Source: JAIVJN01 sp036732565
GTDB lineage: Bacteria > Acidobacteriota > Vicinamibacteria > Vicinamibacterales > UBA2999
DNA: 7,197 nucleotides
Reading direction: 5' to 3'
NCBI GenBank assembly: GCA_036732565.1
Contig: DAINCF010000370.1
Coordinates: 1 to 7,197, forward strand
The position numbers were made by a program, and so were the translations under genes. The notes beneath the pieces were generated by a model. It worked only from the letters and a program-made list of their open reading frames with translations, searched no databases and was not told where the DNA came from. Each line of letters opens with the position of its first letter. Position 1 is the stretch's first letter. Positions 5,874 through 7,197 of the stretch are shown piece by piece.

Positions 5874-7127
5874 ATGTCGACTCTCGTCATTGAAGGCGGC
5901 GCGCGGCTGAGCGGCCGCATCGCGGTCGAAGGCAACAAGAACGCGGCGCTGCCTCTCATGGCCGCGTGCCTCCTGACCGATCAGGAGTGCGTCCTCACCA
6001 ACGTGCCGCGCATCGCCGACGTGGAGGTGATGGCGCGCCTGCTGCTCGACCTCGGCGCGTCGGTCGAGGGCATCGGGACGACGACGCTGCGGATTCGCTG
6101 CGCGGAGGTGACGAAGGACGAGCCGGATCGCACCCTGGTCGGCCGCCTTCGCGGCTCCGTCCTGCTGATTGGCCCGCTGCTCGCGCGCCGCGGTCGTGCG
6201 CATGTCGCGCCGCCTGGAGGCGACTTTCCGACCAGGCGGACCATCAAGATTCACGTCGAGGCGCTCAAGATCATGGGCGCGGTCGTGCTCGAGTCAACCG
6301 GCCATCTGCTGGAAGCGCCCTCCGGATTGAAAGCGGCCTCGATGTATCTCGAGGAGGCGTCAGTGACCGGGACCGAGACCGCGCTGCTGGCTGCCGCCGC
6401 CGCGCCGGGACGAACCGAGATTCGCCACGCCGCCTGCGAGCCGCACGTCGTGGAGCTCTGCGAGTTCCTGCGCGCGATGGGCGTCGGCATTTCCGGCGAG
6501 GGCTCGCACACGATCGTCGTTGACGGCGGGGTGCGCCTCTCAGGCGCGACGAAGCATCTGTACGGCGACTACATCGAAGCCGGCAGCTGGGCGGTGGTCG
6601 CGGCCATTACGGGCGGCACGATCGAGATCAGTGGCGCACGCGCGGTGGACATGGAGGTGGTCGCCGCCACTCTCAGAAAGCTGGCCGTCGCGTGCACCCA
6701 GACGGACGAGGTCTTTCGCGTCGACCAATCCACGCTCGTTGGGGCCGGACGTATCACCACGGGCCTCTGGCCCGCGTTCCCCAGCGACCTCGTCAGCCTG
6801 GTCACCGTACTGGCCACGCAAGCCTCCGGCGCCACGCTCGTGCACGACTGGATGTACGAGCTGCGGTTGTTTGCCTTGGAGCAGATGAGCGCGATGGGAG
6901 CGGACCTCTTCCTCTGCGATCCGCACCGCATCATTGTCACCGGTCCTCGCCGACTGAAAGGAAAGGCGTTGGACAGCCGTGATATCCGATCGGGGATGGC
7001 GCTGATCGCCGCGGCGCTTGCCGCCGATGGGCAGAGCCGCGTCGAACCACTAGAGACCGTGGAGCGCGGCTACAGCCGGCTGATCGAGCACCTGGAGAGT
7101 CTGGGCGCAAGGGTCACCAAGGTCTAA
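5874..7127 (+). CDS. murA: UDP-N-acetylglucosamine 1-carboxyvinyltransferase MurA, divergent, with Asp at the fosfomycin Cys position
   Basis: Cytosolic EPSP-synthase-fold enzyme that transfers enolpyruvate from PEP to UDP-GlcNAc, the first committed murein step. 417 residues, the normal length. The fold signatures run in order: Lys22 and Asn23 in EGNKNAALPLMAA (19-31); NVPRIADVEVMARLLLDLG (43-61); RLRGSVLLIGPLLARRG (91-107); active-site loop GGDFPTRRTIKIH (115-127); SVTGTETALLAAA (163-175); EPHVVEL (189-195); DYIEAGSWAVVAAITGG (232-248); FPSDL with Asp305 at the catalytic position; DSRDIRSGMALIAAAL (367-382); and ERGYSRLIEHLESLGA (397-412). Asp117 replaces the Cys (Cys115 in E. coli) that fosfomycin alkylates. 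Lys22, the loop Arg (Arg122), Asp305 and the Arg of RGY (398) are kept, so activity is expected. Other departures are Thr169 for the Asn of the usual SVGATEN and YELRL for FENRF. It follows murB by 78 bases, so it may have its own expression control. A specialised paralogue is possible but less likely. Confidence 0.9.
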   Translation: MSTLVIEGGARLSGRIAVEGNKNAALPLMAACLLTDQECVLTNVPRIADVEVMARLLLDLGASVEGIGTTTLRIRCAEVTKDEPDRTLVGRLRGSVLLIGPLLARRGRAHVAPPGGDFPTRRTIKIHVEALKIMGAVVLESTGHLLEAPSGLKAASMYLEEASVTGTETALLAAAAAPGRTEIRHAACEPHVVELCEFLRAMGVGISGEGSHTIVVDGGVRLSGATKHLYGDYIEAGSWAVVAAITGGTIEISGARAVDMEVVAATLRKLAVACTQTDEVFRVDQSTLVGAGRITTGLWPAFPSDLVSLVTVLATQASGATLVHDWMYELRLFALEQMSAMGADLFLCDPHRIIVTGPRRLKGKALDSRDIRSGMALIAAALAADGQSRVEPLETVERGYSRLIEHLESLGARVTKV

Positions 7128-7135
7128 CCACCACA

Positions 7136-7197
7136 CTACTTCTTGGGTGGCCTTGGCGGCGGCTTGGGCGGCGCGAGCGGCTGCGGAATCGGCGGAT
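7136..7197 (-). CDS. Possible C-terminal tail of a convergent gene (proline-rich), truncated by the window
   Basis: On the minus strand a frame open from the window edge ends at TAG (complement of 7136-7138). The last 19 complete codons read PPIPQPLAPPKPPPRPPKK, a Pro/Lys-rich tail typical of a flexible C-terminus. It would end eight bases from the murA stop, in convergent orientation. Only about 60 bases are visible and GC-rich DNA often gives Pro-rich frames by chance, so this is tentative. The + strand frames here read as Gly- or Ala-rich low-complexity sequence with no start or ribosome-binding site. No function can be assigned. There is no room for an intrinsic terminator between the two stops. 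Confidence 0.4.
   Translation of the reverse strand, partial: PPIPQPLAPPKPPPRPPKK

Overview
The window is GC-rich, densely coded bacterial chromosome. Every recognisable gene lies on the + strand and, with two accessory exceptions, belongs to peptidoglycan (murein) recycling or synthesis. The gene set (single-domain NagZ, an S66 LD-carboxypeptidase, and Mpl, which acts on meso-diaminopimelate tripeptide) implies a diderm with DAP-type murein that recycles its cell wall in the cytosol. The divergent MurA and MurB sequences, the GC-rich codon use and the gene order suggest Acidobacteriota, possibly a Vicinamibacteria-like lineage. That placement is inference; the sequence carries no taxonomic marker.

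Layout: (1) 2-1740, a 5'-truncated nagZ followed by ldcA, joined by a 4-base GTGA stop/start overlap. (2) 1741-1841, a 101-base spacer. (3) 1842-5795, mpl-pxpB-pxpC-murB, in which every junction is a 4-base overlap (GTGA, ATGA, ATGA), so the four genes are almost certainly co-transcribed and translationally coupled. (4) 5796-5873, a 78-base spacer holding a strong palindrome that resembles a REP element. (5) 5874-7127, murA. (6) 7136-7197, a possible proline-rich C-terminus of a convergent minus-strand gene, cut by the window edge.

How the genes fit together: NagZ removes GlcNAc from imported anhydro-muropeptides. LdcA trims tetrapeptide to tripeptide. Mpl ligates the recovered tripeptide to UDP-MurNAc. 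MurA and MurB make that UDP-MurNAc from UDP-GlcNAc. The recycling branch and the first two committed de novo steps therefore meet at Mpl's two substrates within one gene run. PxpB and PxpC, two of the three subunits of 5-oxoprolinase, are locked by overlaps between mpl and murB. This is the most interesting feature of the context and may link wall-derived glutamate to 5-oxoproline salvage.

No mobile-element gene, CRISPR array, tRNA or rRNA was seen. The points most worth checking are the pxpBC insertion, a MurA with Asp in place of the fosfomycin-target Cys, a MurB with several altered active-site motifs, and the palindrome before murA.
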